This document shows, piece by piece, positions 17,615-27,069 of a DNA stretch of 52,770 nt. Source of the DNA: an uncultured Bacilli bacterium (lineage in GTDB: Bacteria; Bacillota_I; Bacilli_A; RF39; UBA660); NCBI GenBank assembly GCA_947631295.1, contig CANRKU010000007.1:1-52770 (forward strand), in the 5' to 3' direction. The position numbers were made by a program, and so were the translations under genes. The notes under the pieces were generated by a model, which searched no databases, was not told the origin of the DNA, and worked only from the letters and a program-made list of their open reading frames with translations. How positions within the stretch are numbered: position 1 is the stretch's first letter; each line of letters opens with the position of its first letter.

Positions 17615-17643
17615 AAAAGTAAATTCACCAAATATTTACTTTT
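17615..17643 (-). terminator. Hairpin between the two repeat genes (possible terminator)
   Basis: AAAAGTAAAT (17615-17624) pairs with ATTTACTTTT (17634-17643). It overlaps the stop region of the upstream gene. The tail reads ATAAAAT, so it is weak as a terminator and may double as the -10 region of the downstream gene. Confidence 0.4.
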
Positions 17644-20575
17644 TTAAGTACCTACTCTTACCAATATCCAATAGATAATTGCTACTAGATATTTTTTCTC
17701 TAATAGTTATCATTTTTTCTTGAATTTCTTGTTCTGTTAAATTCCATTCTTCTTTTAATAATTGAATATAGTCTACTCCTAATTCTATATATTGAGACAT
17801 TTTCTCTAAAAAATATTGTTCCTCTTCTGTTAAAAAGGAATAATTTTGTACAAAATCATTTTGATAAGAATCTAGACTACTATATTTTTGCATGTTACTT
17901 ATTTTTTCATAATCTATATACTTTCTATTTAAAATCATTCGATAGCAGTATTTCATTAGATATGTATATAACACTTTTCTTAATTCTTCTTCGGAAATCG
18001 CATTAAGGAATATACTACCACATCGATTAACTAAAATATCTAATACATAATCATACAAATCTGAATAATCTATATTTAAATTATTATATTTTTTAGTAAA
18101 CAATTTAGTAACTATTTCCGTCATTTCTATCATTAGTGTTTGATTTTCTTGTAGTTGTTCCTTAGTACAAGAAATATAATCTCCTATCCAAACAGAACCC
18201 TTTTGCTTAAGTGTTTCTTTCAAATTAATACTTTTTCCCATAATATTTTCTAATAATTGATTACTATCTACTTTTAAAACTTGAGATAATTCTATTATTT
18301 GTTCCTGATTATAGATTTGATTATAATGATTGGTTATTTTTAAATAGATTCTAACATTCATCCAAAATTCTTCTTCTGTTAAATAATTATGATCATGTTC
18401 TAAAATAGATTTTACTTTAGAATAAGAAAGTAATAAATAGGAAAACGGAGAAAATAATTTTAAATCAATATGATGTTTTTCTAATAAACATAAAATATTT
18501 TTTATTTCTTGACTTTTCCCTCTTGCTAATATGGATGGACAAGTGTTTACTAATCCTAATAAGTCTTTACTTTCTAATAAGGTTAAGATTTTTTCTATTT
18601 CTTGAGCTTTCCCTCTTGCTAATATGGTTGGACAAGTGTTTACTAATCCTAATAAATCTTTACTTTCTAATAAGGGTAAAATTTTTTCTATCTCTTGACT
18701 GTTTCCTATTGCTAATATGGATGGGCAAGTTTTTATTAATCCTAATAAATATTTACTTTCTAATAATTTTAAGATTTTTCCTATTTCTTGAACTTTTCCT
18801 TTTACTAATATGGTTGGGCAAATTTTCAATAATCCTAATAAATCTTTACTTTCTAATAATTTTAAGATTTTTTCCATCTCTTGACTTTTTCTTCGTGCTA
18901 ATATAGATGGACAAATATTAATTAATCCTAATAAATTTTTACTTTCTAATAATTTTAAGATTTTTTTTATCTCTTGACTTTTTCCATAAGCTAATATAGT
19001 AGGACAGATATTTACTAATTCTAATAAATTTTTGCTTTCTAATAAATTTAAAATGTCTTTTATTTTTTTAGTTTTTCCTTCTGCTAATATAGATGGACAA
19101 GTTTTTACTAATCCTAATATACCTTTACTTTCTAATAAGATTAAAATTTTTCCTATCTCTTGAACTTTCCCTCTTGCTAATATAGATGGACAAATATTAA
19201 TTAATCCTAATAAATTTTTACTTTCTAATAATTTTAAGATTTTTTTTATCTCTTGACTTTTTCCATAAGCTAATATAGTAGGACAAGTTTCTGCTAATTC
19301 TAATAAATTATTATCTCCTAGTAAATTTAAAAGGTTCCCTATTTCTTGAGCTTTCCCTTTTGCTAATATGGATGGACAAGTTTTTACTAATCCTAATATA
19401 CCTTTACTTTCTAATAAGATTAAAATTTTTTCTATTTCTTGAGCTTTCCCTTTTGCTAATATGATTGAGCAAGTGTTCACTAATCCTAATAAACCTTTAC
19501 TTTCTAATAAGGTTAAAATTTTTTCTATTTCTTGACTTTTCCCTTGTGCTAATATGGTTGGACAAGTTTTTACTAATTCTAATAAACCTTTACTTTCTAA
19601 TAAGGTTAAGATTTTTTCTATTTCTTGAGCTTTTCCTGTTGCTAATATGGTCGGACAAGTTTTTACTAATTCTAATAAACCTTTACTTTCTAATAAATTT
19701 AAAAGGTTCCCTATTTCTTGAGCTTTCCCTTTTGCTAATATGGATGGACAAGTTTCTACTAATTCTAATAAATTATTATCTCCTAGTAAATTTAAAAGAT
19801 TTTTTATTTCTTGAACTTTTCCTCTTGCTAATATGGATGGACAAATTTTTACTAATTCTAATAAATGCTTGTTTTCTAATAAATTTAAAAGGGTTTCTAT
19901 CTCTTGAGCTTTCCCCTTTGCTAATATGACTGAACAAGTTTTTATTAATCCAAATAAACCTTTACTTTCTAATAAACTTAAAATTTTTTCTATTTTTTGA
20001 CTTTTTCCTGTTGCTAATATGGATGGGCAAGTTTTTATTAATTCTAATAAACCTTTACTTTCTAATAAGGGTAAAATTTTTTCTATTTCTTGACTTTTTC
20101 CATGTGCTAATATGGTTGGACAAGTTTTTACTAATTCTAATATACCTTTACTTTCTAATAAACTTAAAATTTTTCCTATTTCTTGACTTTTCCCTCTTGC
20201 TAATATGAATGGGCAAGTTTTTATTAATCCTAATATACCTTTACTTTCTAATAAGGGTAAAATTTTTTCTATTTCTTGACTGTTTCCTTGTGCTAATATG
20301 GTTGGACAAGTTTTTACTAATTCTAATAAACCTTTACTTTCTAATAAGGGTAAAATTTTTTCTATTTCTTGGCTTTTTCCCTTTGCTAATATGGTTGGAC
20401 ATAGTAAAGCTAAATTTAATAATTGATATTTTTTAAGTATTTTTAATATTTCTTCAATATTATTAATATTTCCCTTTTCGCATAAAGTATTAATTTTCTT
20501 ATTTAGAAAGGAATCAACTTGCTCTAGACTTAAATAATTTTGTAGTACATCTTTTAATTCTAATCTATTTACCAT
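17636..20575 (-). CDS. Large alpha-solenoid protein of twenty-one 31-residue repeats
   Basis: A 979-residue paralogue of the adjacent gene with the same cap and C-terminal domain. It carries 21 instead of 16 repeats, and the 155-residue length difference is exactly five units. The residue between ILA and Gly-Lys changes from repeat to repeat (K, Q, R, H, T, Y, E, I). Cys is kept in every unit and Pro in most. The C-terminal domain contains IDYSDLYDYVLDILVNRCG and a closing LTEEEQYFLEKMSQY ... LTEQEIQEKMITIREKI stretch, loosely like sigma-factor regions 2 and 4; this is only a hint. AGGTAGG-like bases precede the ATG. Duplicated flanks show that the pair arose by tandem duplication. Confidence 0.8.
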   Translation of the reverse strand: MVNRLELKDVLQNYLSLEQVDSFLNKKINTLCEKGNINNIEEILKILKKYQLLNLALLCPTILAKGKSQEIEKILPLLESKGLLELVKTCPTILAQGNSQEIEKILPLLESKGILGLIKTCPFILARGKSQEIGKILSLLESKGILELVKTCPTILAHGKSQEIEKILPLLESKGLLELIKTCPSILATGKSQKIEKILSLLESKGLFGLIKTCSVILAKGKAQEIETLLNLLENKHLLELVKICPSILARGKVQEIKNLLNLLGDNNLLELVETCPSILAKGKAQEIGNLLNLLESKGLLELVKTCPTILATGKAQEIEKILTLLESKGLLELVKTCPTILAQGKSQEIEKILTLLESKGLLGLVNTCSIILAKGKAQEIEKILILLESKGILGLVKTCPSILAKGKAQEIGNLLNLLGDNNLLELAETCPTILAYGKSQEIKKILKLLESKNLLGLINICPSILARGKVQEIGKILILLESKGILGLVKTCPSILAEGKTKKIKDILNLLESKNLLELVNICPTILAYGKSQEIKKILKLLESKNLLGLINICPSILARRKSQEMEKILKLLESKDLLGLLKICPTILVKGKVQEIGKILKLLESKYLLGLIKTCPSILAIGNSQEIEKILPLLESKDLLGLVNTCPTILARGKAQEIEKILTLLESKDLLGLVNTCPSILARGKSQEIKNILCLLEKHHIDLKLFSPFSYLLLSYSKVKSILEHDHNYLTEEEFWMNVRIYLKITNHYNQIYNQEQIIELSQVLKVDSNQLLENIMGKSINLKETLKQKGSVWIGDYISCTKEQLQENQTLMIEMTEIVTKLFTKKYNNLNIDYSDLYDYVLDILVNRCGSIFLNAISEEELRKVLYTYLMKYCYRMILNRKYIDYEKISNMQKYSSLDSYQNDFVQNYSFLTEEEQYFLEKMSQYIELGVDYIQLLKEEWNLTEQEIQEKMITIREKISSSNYLLDIGKSRYLKK
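18518..20470 (-). repeat. Tandem array of twenty-one 93-bp coding repeats
   Basis: Same 93-bp in-frame unit as the neighbouring array. Units 13-14 and 16-17 share a near-identical two-unit stretch (around 19180-19280 and 18900-19000) three units apart, a sign of internal duplication. Confidence 0.9.
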
Positions 20576-20659
20576 AATCGCATTCCTACCTCTCGCCTTT
20601 TTAATTGCAGAATATTATACTACCTATTTATTATAAAAGCAATATTTCCATTAAAACCA

Positions 20660-20688
20660 TAGACAAAATTAGAAAATCATAGTATAAT
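20660..20688 (+). promoter_or_regulatory. Sigma-A promoter of the RNase J gene
   Basis: TAGACA (20660-20665), 17-bp spacer, TATAAT (20683-20688), then an AGAAAGGAG ribosome site before 20743. Confidence 0.65.
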
Positions 20689-20742
20689 TCATAACAGTTA
20701 GTTCTTTTACTACGAACTTAAGAAAGGAGAAAATTATATAAA

Positions 20743-22416
20743 ATGAAACCTAACACTGAAACAAAAATTATTGTTTTAGGTGGTCTAGGAGAAGTCGGAA
20801 AAAACATGTATTGTTTAATGCATGAAGATGAAATTATTATTATTGATGCGGGAATTAGTTTTCCAGAAGGAGAACTTTTAGGAATAGACTATGTCTTACC
20901 TGATTATACTTTTTTAAAAGAAAATGAAGAAAAAATAAAAGCTTTAATTATCACTCATGGACATGAAGACCATATTGGTGCCATTCCATTTATCTTACAA
21001 GCAGTAAATATACCAGCAATTTATGCACCTAAACAAGCAAAGGAATTAATTGCTATTAAACTACAAGATCGCAACATTCGTTATGACAATTTATATGCTT
21101 ATACCGATCAAGATATATTAAAGTTTAAAAATATTGAAGTGGAATTTTTTAGAACTACGCATTCAATTCCCGATTCTCATGGAATTTACCTAAAAACTCC
21201 AAATGGTAGTGTAGTAACTACAGGAGACTTTAAATTTGATTTAACCCCAATTGGTCCTATGGCAGATTTACATAAAATGGCAGATATAGGAAAAAAAGGA
21301 GTAGATTTATTAATAAGTGATTCAACAAATGCCTTAAATGAAGGAATGTCTATTAGTGAATCAAAAGTAGATAATGCTTTAACAGATATATTTGATACTT
21401 ATACATCAAATCGTATCATTATTGCAACCTTTGCTTCTAACATTTACAGACTTAAACATATCGTAGAAACATGTTATAAACATAATCGCAAAATTTGCGT
21501 ATTTGGAAGAAGTATGGATAATAATATTAAAATTTCTATTGAAGGCGGATATATTGATCATAAAGAAATTATTATTACCCCTGATGAAGCTAAAAGTTTG
21601 AAACCAAGTGAGGTATGTTTATTATGTACAGGAAGTCAAGGAGAACCATTAGCTGCCTTATCCAGAATGGCAGATGGAACTTTCAGACAGATTTCATTAA
21701 GACCAGATGATATTGTTATTTTCTCATCTAGTCCTATTCCTGGTAATGCACTTAGTATTTCTAGAACAATTAATAAGTTATATTTAAAGGGAGTAAAAGT
21801 ATTTACCAATACTTCTTTAAGTGAATTACATACATCAGGTCATGCTAATCAAGAAGAATTAAAATTAATGATACGCCTAATTAACCCAAAATATTTAATG
21901 CCATTCCATGGTGATTACCGTATGCTAAAAAGGCATGCTAATCTCGGTGTAGAATGTGGTATTCCTAAAGAAAATACTTTTGTCTTAGAAAATGGTGATA
22001 TTCTCATATTAAAAGATCACATTATTACCAAATCAAAAGAAAAAGTATCTGGAGAGGATATCTATGTAGATGGTAATCGTGTTGGTGAAATTGGAAGTGT
22101 TGTATTACGTGATAGAAAAATTATGGCTAATGATGGTATTTTAGTAGTAATTGCAAATATTGATATGGAAAAAAGAAATTTACTAATTAAGCCAAACATC
22201 ACAACACGTGGATTTATCCTAGTAAATGAGAATGAAGAATTAATTAAAGAAATAGAAACAACTGCTTATAATATTATTAAAGATAAATTGGATAACACAA
22301 AAGAAGGTATTAATGAAATTAAAAGTAAAATTATTACCGATTTAATTACTTACATCGAAGAAAAAACAGGTAGAAGACCAATTATTTTACCAGTAATTAT
22401 CGATATTAAAAGATAA
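20743..22416 (+). CDS. rnjA: Ribonuclease J
   Basis: A 557-residue metallo-beta-lactamase/beta-CASP nuclease, the usual size for RNase J. The zinc motif THGHEDHIG is at 71-79 and VVTTGDFKFD and HTSGHANQEELK follow. The C-terminal part past about 450 carries the family domain ending RRPIILPVIIDIKR. It acts in mRNA turnover and rRNA maturation, with 5'-3' exo- and endonuclease activity, alongside RNase Y also encoded here. Whether it is J1 or J2 cannot be decided without the rest of the genome. Confidence 0.93.
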   Translation: MKPNTETKIIVLGGLGEVGKNMYCLMHEDEIIIIDAGISFPEGELLGIDYVLPDYTFLKENEEKIKALIITHGHEDHIGAIPFILQAVNIPAIYAPKQAKELIAIKLQDRNIRYDNLYAYTDQDILKFKNIEVEFFRTTHSIPDSHGIYLKTPNGSVVTTGDFKFDLTPIGPMADLHKMADIGKKGVDLLISDSTNALNEGMSISESKVDNALTDIFDTYTSNRIIIATFASNIYRLKHIVETCYKHNRKICVFGRSMDNNIKISIEGGYIDHKEIIITPDEAKSLKPSEVCLLCTGSQGEPLAALSRMADGTFRQISLRPDDIVIFSSSPIPGNALSISRTINKLYLKGVKVFTNTSLSELHTSGHANQEELKLMIRLINPKYLMPFHGDYRMLKRHANLGVECGIPKENTFVLENGDILILKDHIITKSKEKVSGEDIYVDGNRVGEIGSVVLRDRKIMANDGILVVIANIDMEKRNLLIKPNITTRGFILVNENEELIKEIETTAYNIIKDKLDNTKEGINEIKSKIITDLITYIEEKTGRRPIILPVIIDIKR

Positions 22417-22446
22417 AGGAAGCATCCTATTATGGATTCTTCCTTT
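22415..22446. terminator. Bidirectional terminator between RNase J and the Cys-rich gene
   Basis: AAAGGAAG.ATCC pairs with GGAT.CTTCCTTTT with one mismatch, and both strands end in T-rich tails. The two genes converge on it. Confidence 0.75.
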
Positions 22447-22451
22447 TCTAT

Positions 22452-23312
22452 TTATTCAACTTTAGTTTCTACTTCACGAGTAGCAGTAGCATCTACTTTT
22501 TTCTGACTCCACTCACTCCATTCACTCCAATTTGTTCTTTTACAAGTTTTATAACAAGTTTGACAACATTTATCTGGTTCATTAAAAACATAACCACTTG
22601 GGCAAGTTAAATTAAGTTTTGCTGAATTAGAAACAACACAATTACATAAATAAGGTTCACATTGGTAAGACTCAATAGTTGCATCACGATATCGATAATA
22701 AGTTCGACCAGTAATATCCATAACCGTTATTTTACGCTCTTTTTCTAAAAAATTACCTACTTTATCGAATGCTGTATATAAGATAGTATACTCTCCAGGA
22801 AAAGAAGTATCAATGCTCTCTGGAGTAACAACGTAGCTACTATTTAATCCAGAACCTTCATCATAAGCATTCACACCATTTCTCAAAGAAAAGTTGCTAC
22901 CAAGTTGAACAATGGTAGAAGCTTCAAAGGTAATAATAGGGACATCTTTATCAATATTTCGAATCGAAATAGGAACAATTTTACTCTCTCTACCATTAAT
23001 ATCTTTTACTACTAAGGAAAAATCGCCATTTGTTAATACTTCATAAGTATTATTATCTTGATAATTAATACCCCCATCAAAGGAATAAGAGCTAATATTT
23101 CCATTTTCTGGTTCAACAGTAATAATAACATTATCACTAGTCCACTCCGTTGTAGATAAAGTATATCTTGGATAATTTATCAATGGTCTTTTTTTTAAGT
23201 CTAAATAAAATAAAGTACCAAAGACACCAATCATAATAATACTAAAAATAATAACCGCAATGAGGATTTTTTTTTCTTTTTTATGACTTCTTCGCTCAAA
23301 ATTAGTATTCAT
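22452..23312 (-). CDS. Membrane-anchored Ig-like protein with Cys-rich, WSEWS-containing tail
   Basis: The 286-residue protein has a basic head and one transmembrane helix (about 15-37). Two Ig-like beta domains follow: SYSFDGGINYQDNNTYEV and the PIITFEAS ... GSGLNSSY ... SFPGEYTILYTAFDKVGN part typical of DUF5011-type surface Ig domains. The tail holds eight or more cysteines (CEPYLCNC, CCQTCYKTCK) and then NWSEWSEWSQ, a tryptophan ladder like that of thrombospondin type-1 repeats. Nearly all of the protein would be outside the cell. Function unknown; adhesion or matrix contact is plausible. Shares no close homology with the TasA-like neighbours. Confidence 0.65.
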   Translation of the reverse strand: MNTNFERRSHKKEKKILIAVIIFSIIMIGVFGTLFYLDLKKRPLINYPRYTLSTTEWTSDNVIITVEPENGNISSYSFDGGINYQDNNTYEVLTNGDFSLVVKDINGRESKIVPISIRNIDKDVPIITFEASTIVQLGSNFSLRNGVNAYDEGSGLNSSYVVTPESIDTSFPGEYTILYTAFDKVGNFLEKERKITVMDITGRTYYRYRDATIESYQCEPYLCNCVVSNSAKLNLTCPSGYVFNEPDKCCQTCYKTCKRTNWSEWSEWSQKKVDATATREVETKVE

Positions 23313-23363
23313 AGCCTCAACCTCTCATTCTAAATAAAATATATCATAAAATAAAATTTTTGT

Positions 23364-23421
23364 ATAGAAAAAGAAATTATATTAACTTTGTATCTCCAGT
23401 TTGATAAAAGAATATAATTTC
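23364..23421 (-). terminator. Probable terminator of the LamG surface gene
   Basis: GAAATTATATT (23373-23383) pairs with AATATAATTTC (23411-23421) over 11 bp around a 27-nt loop; a T-rich tail follows on the minus strand. Confidence 0.45.
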
Positions 23422-23493
23422 ATTTTGTTAATACTTATATCCATATTACTGATTATTCACTATTATTTTTTGTAGAGTATAAAAACATATATT

Positions 23494-26196
23494 TTATTCC
23501 AAATTTCCAGCAGAACTAGTTGGCGGTGTAAATTCGTTGGTGTATTTTGCATAATTATATATTACAAAATCATCCATATATCCTTTATATGATGTCATAT
23601 CATTTGTATCAATTCCTCCAATTGAAAAATTAGATATATTAACATCAACTGTTTTATATTGATCTGTGGAACCGATGTTAATTCCATTTTCATAAATTGT
23701 AAACACACCATCTTTTCTTACTATGGCATAATGCGTCCATACATTTTCTGTATATTTTTTACCCGTATTTATTAAAGTAATATAGGGATTCCTAGTGTAT
23801 AACGAAATATACCCACCTGTATCATTATTAGCTATAAAAAATCTTAAATCATTATTTTCTTCATTGCTAAAAATTGCTGGATATGGCATAGTTTGTTTCT
23901 CTGAATATATCCAAAAACTAATAGTAAAATCTCTAGTTCCTAAATTTAATTCTGGTACATTTATATTGATTCTTTGAGTAGCAGTTCCTGGAAAGTAAAG
24001 TGATGCATTTCCAAACTTATATTTATCATCACGCCCTTGTAAATTAACATTTTCAGAAACTAGAAATTGTTTATTTGATACAACCTCTTTTATGGTAATT
24101 TTATTAGTTTTAATATTAGTAGGATCATCCTTTCCAGTAACATTTGGAGGAATAAAATTACCATTATATTTTGCATAATTATATATTGCAAAATCATCCA
24201 TATATCCTTTGTATGGTGTTATAGCATTTGTACCAATTCCTCCAATTGAAAAATTAGATATATTGACATCAACTGTTTTATATTGATCTGTGGAACCGAT
24301 ATTAATTCCATTTTCATAAATTGTAAATACTCCATCTTTTCTTACTATGGCATAATGTGTCCATACATTTTCTTTATATTTTTGACCAGTGTTGATTAAA
24401 GTGATATAGGGATCTCCAATGTGTAATGAAATATTTCCATCCGTACTATTATTAGCTATAAAAAATCTTAAATTATTATTTTCTTCATTACTAAAAATTG
24501 CTGGACATGGTATAGTTTGCTTTTCTGGATATATCCAAAAACTAATAGTAAAATCCCTGGTTCCTAAATTTAATTCCGGTACATTTATATTGATTCTTTG
24601 AGTAGCAGTTCCTGGAAAGTAAAGTGATGCATTTCCAAACTTATATTTATCACCACGTCCCTCAATATTATCATCGCCTAAAAGAGAAAATTTTTTTTGG
24701 GAGATTTCTTCCGTAAGTGGCTTCTCAGTAAATTCTGGTTCATTTTCAAATTTTTCTTCAAAATTTAAATATAATAGATTAGAATCAGTTTGTGCAGCAG
24801 TAGGTGGTGTAAATTCTTTTGTATATTTTGCGTAATTATATATCGCAAAATCATCCATATATCCTTTGTATGATGTCAAAGCATTTGTACCAATGCCTCC
24901 AATTGAAAAATTAGATATATTAACATCAACTGTTTTATATCGATCTGTTGAACCGATATTAATTCCATTTTCATAAATTGTAAATACACCATCTTTTCTT
25001 ACTATGGCATAATGCGTCCATACATTTTCTTTATATTTTTTACCCGTATTTATTAAAGTAATATAGGGATTTCCAGTGTGTAATGAAATGTTTCCCTCTG
25101 TATCATTATTAGCTATAAAAAATCTTAAATCATTATTTTCTTCATTACTAAAAATTACTGGATATGGTATAGTTTGTTTTTCTGGATATATCCAAAAACT
25201 AATAGTAAAATCACTAATTCCTAAATTTAATTCTGGTATATTGGCATTTAATCTTTGAATAGATTCTCCAAAAAAATATACTGACTTTTGCCCTATTTTA
25301 GTTTTGGTAGTAGAATGAGTTGTTTTTTCCCCTAATACGGTAAATTCTTGTTTTGTTACAGAATTTAAAAAGGGTAATTGCGGTTTTTTGGCATTTTCAT
25401 TTACATATCCCACACCATCAAATGGAGCATATAATAGCATTTGTTTAGGTATAGTTTCCCCAATATCATCAAATGGAGCATATAATATTTTCTTATTGAG
25501 TGGATTAACTTGTTCCTCTTCTTTAGTTACTACATTTCCATTTGAATATACATTTACTGTTAAGGTAAATGTCTTCCCATTATATGGATAAGTTACATTC
25601 CCTGTTTCCTCTTCTTTTCCACTAAAATCTGTTTTTTCATCTATCCACATTCTTAGTCTAAAATTCTTTTCATAATTACTTTGCTTTGCTGGTACTTTAT
25701 CTGTATAAATTGTCTTCTCTGTATATCCTTTAGCTGTTTCTTGTCCTGTTTGTTGTAATTTACTGTAATTTTCTAATAAGATTTCTTTTTCCTCATCACC
25801 ATTTAATTCTGTTAAATAAAGTCTTACTACTTGATCATCTAAAGTAGAGTCATTACTCTTTCTAGCTGTTACCTCATAAGGAATAGAAATATTACTAGTT
25901 GTTTGACTAGTTATCTTAAAATCAAAATAGCTTCCTTGTCCTGTTTGTTCTTTGCCTTGTTCATCTGTCATAGGATAGGCATCACTAATTTGTATCCCTT
26001 TTCCGATTCCTGATACTTCTGTATATAAAAAAGTAATAGTACCACTTGTTACTGTATTTTCTGTTGTTCCCTCTTTTGTATAATTAAAAAATGCTACACT
26101 TATTCCTAAAGTAATTACTGCCAAACTAACTAAAGCTACTAACATCCATAGAATTTCTTTCTTTTCATTTTTCTTTTTCTTTATATTCTTTCTCAT
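23494..26196 (-). CDS. TasA-like anchored surface protein with three LamG-type domains
   Basis: A 900-residue protein. The N-module (1-230) has a basic head, a hydrophobic signal or anchor helix (ILWMLVALVSLAVITLGISVAFF) and a TasA/camelysin-like beta domain beginning TENTVTSGTITFLYTEV. Three homologous LamG/concanavalin-A-like domains follow, each with FTISFWIY (about residues 325, 545 and 752), WTHYAIVRKDGVFTIYENG and KGYMDDFAIYNYAKY. LamG folds bind sugars or proteins, so adhesion is likely. The domains are nearly identical at DNA level (about 620-660 bp apart). The N-module DNA is almost the same as in the genes at 28374 and 51233. A structured leader with a terminator precedes it. Confidence 0.8.
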   Translation of the reverse strand: MRKNIKKKKNEKKEILWMLVALVSLAVITLGISVAFFNYTKEGTTENTVTSGTITFLYTEVSGIGKGIQISDAYPMTDEQGKEQTGQGSYFDFKITSQTTSNISIPYEVTARKSNDSTLDDQVVRLYLTELNGDEEKEILLENYSKLQQTGQETAKGYTEKTIYTDKVPAKQSNYEKNFRLRMWIDEKTDFSGKEEETGNVTYPYNGKTFTLTVNVYSNGNVVTKEEEQVNPLNKKILYAPFDDIGETIPKQMLLYAPFDGVGYVNENAKKPQLPFLNSVTKQEFTVLGEKTTHSTTKTKIGQKSVYFFGESIQRLNANIPELNLGISDFTISFWIYPEKQTIPYPVIFSNEENNDLRFFIANNDTEGNISLHTGNPYITLINTGKKYKENVWTHYAIVRKDGVFTIYENGINIGSTDRYKTVDVNISNFSIGGIGTNALTSYKGYMDDFAIYNYAKYTKEFTPPTAAQTDSNLLYLNFEEKFENEPEFTEKPLTEEISQKKFSLLGDDNIEGRGDKYKFGNASLYFPGTATQRININVPELNLGTRDFTISFWIYPEKQTIPCPAIFSNEENNNLRFFIANNSTDGNISLHIGDPYITLINTGQKYKENVWTHYAIVRKDGVFTIYENGINIGSTDQYKTVDVNISNFSIGGIGTNAITPYKGYMDDFAIYNYAKYNGNFIPPNVTGKDDPTNIKTNKITIKEVVSNKQFLVSENVNLQGRDDKYKFGNASLYFPGTATQRININVPELNLGTRDFTISFWIYSEKQTMPYPAIFSNEENNDLRFFIANNDTGGYISLYTRNPYITLINTGKKYTENVWTHYAIVRKDGVFTIYENGINIGSTDQYKTVDVNISNFSIGGIDTNDMTSYKGYMDDFVIYNYAKYTNEFTPPTSSAGNLE

Positions 26197-26215
26197 AATA
26201 ACTCCTTTAGTTTTT

Positions 26216-26372
26216 AAGTATTTTAATTAGAAACAAAAAAATAATAATATTATGGATATTCTATAAGAATTCTAGTGAAAATTAATTTTTAGAAAATAAA
26301 AAAATATTGTTTACTAATTCCTTATAAAATAAGAATATAAACAATATTTCATGATTTCTAATTAAAATACTT
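26216..26372 (-). promoter_or_regulatory. Structured leader: 18-bp inverted repeat enclosing an intrinsic terminator
   Basis: AAGTATTTTAATTAGAAA (26216-26233) has a perfect inverted copy at 26355-26372, 121 bp apart. Inside, AAATATTGTTTA (26302-26313) pairs with 26338-26349 around a smaller CTTAT/ATAAG stem. Read on the minus strand that hairpin ends in seven T, so it is an intrinsic terminator upstream of the coding region. The inner arm lies next to the ribosome site AAAGGAG. It may be an attenuator or an invertible segment. The intergenic stretch 26197-26524 holds this leader, its promoter and the cysE leader. Confidence 0.75.
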
Positions 26373-26394
26373 TGATATCTATCCTACCATGCTC

Positions 26395-26423
26395 AGTATA
26401 ACACCTTAATATTTTTTAAGCAA
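26395..26423 (-). promoter_or_regulatory. Sigma-A promoter of the LamG surface gene
   Basis: On the minus strand TTGCTT (26418-26423), 17 bp, TATACT (26395-26400). It lies outside and upstream of the inverted repeat, so transcripts enter the leader terminator within about 50-100 nt. Confidence 0.6.
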
Positions 26424-26524
26424 GTAATACTATATACTTTTTATTAAATAATATATCATTGCGTATATAGACATAAAACCATTCCAAGAATAATTCAATT
26501 CATAAATTATATTAGGTGACTAAT

Positions 26525-27043
26525 ATGAGTTTTATAAAAGATCAAATCGAAACAATTAAAAAAAATGACCCTGCAATTCATTCTACCTTAGAAGTATTTT
26601 TATATCCTAGTTTTAAAGCACAAATATATCATAAAATATCTAATTTTTTCTATTGCAGAAAGCATTTTTTTATAGCAAGATTAATATCAGAAAGAGCGAA
26701 AAGAAAAACGGGAATTGAAATACACCCTGGTGCTAAAATTGGCAAAAATTTATTTATTGATCATGGAAGCGGTGTAATAATTGGAGAAACTACTACGATT
26801 GGTGATAATGTAATCATGTTTCATGGAGTAACATTAGGTGGAACTGGAAAAGAAAAAGGAAAAAGACATCCAACAATTGAAGATAATGTCTATATTGGAT
26901 GTGGAGCTAAAATATTAGGCAATATTAATATTGGTAAAAATTCGAAAATAGGAGCTAATGCCGTTGTTTTAAAAGATGTAATGCCCAATACAACAATAAT
27001 AGGTATTCCTGGTCGAATGGTATCGAGACATAAAAGTAAATAA
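26525..27043 (+). CDS. cysE: Serine O-acetyltransferase (CysE, short form)
   Basis: A 172-residue acetyltransferase. The N-terminal helices ([29 protein letters not shown]) are followed by left-handed beta-helix hexapeptide repeats containing [42 protein letters not shown] and GIPGRMV. It makes O-acetylserine from serine and acetyl-CoA for cysteine synthesis. The ATG at 26525 was preferred to an upstream GTG because AGGTGA precedes it. The next gene follows after 26 bp on the same strand. Confidence 0.9.
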   Translation: MSFIKDQIETIKKNDPAIHSTLEVFLYPSFKAQIYHKISNFFYCRKHFFIARLISERAKRKTGIEIHPGAKIGKNLFIDHGSGVIIGETTTIGDNVIMFHGVTLGGTGKEKGKRHPTIEDNVYIGCGAKILGNINIGKNSKIGANAVVLKDVMPNTTIIGIPGRMVSRHKSK

Positions 27044-27069
27044 AATTCATAAGATATAATGGTGAGAAT

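Noticed and set aside
16081-20436. Several plus-strand ORFs rich in Leu, Ile and Phe
   Set aside because: They are the antisense of the 93-bp repeats; their periodic pattern and lack of ribosome sites show that they are shadows.
15983-20470. A CRISPR array or satellite
   Set aside because: The repeats are 93 bp, contiguous and coding, without unique spacers or cas genes.
23795-25258. Three plus-strand ORFs of 60 codons
   Set aside because: They are antisense shadows of the three LamG domains at the same relative place.
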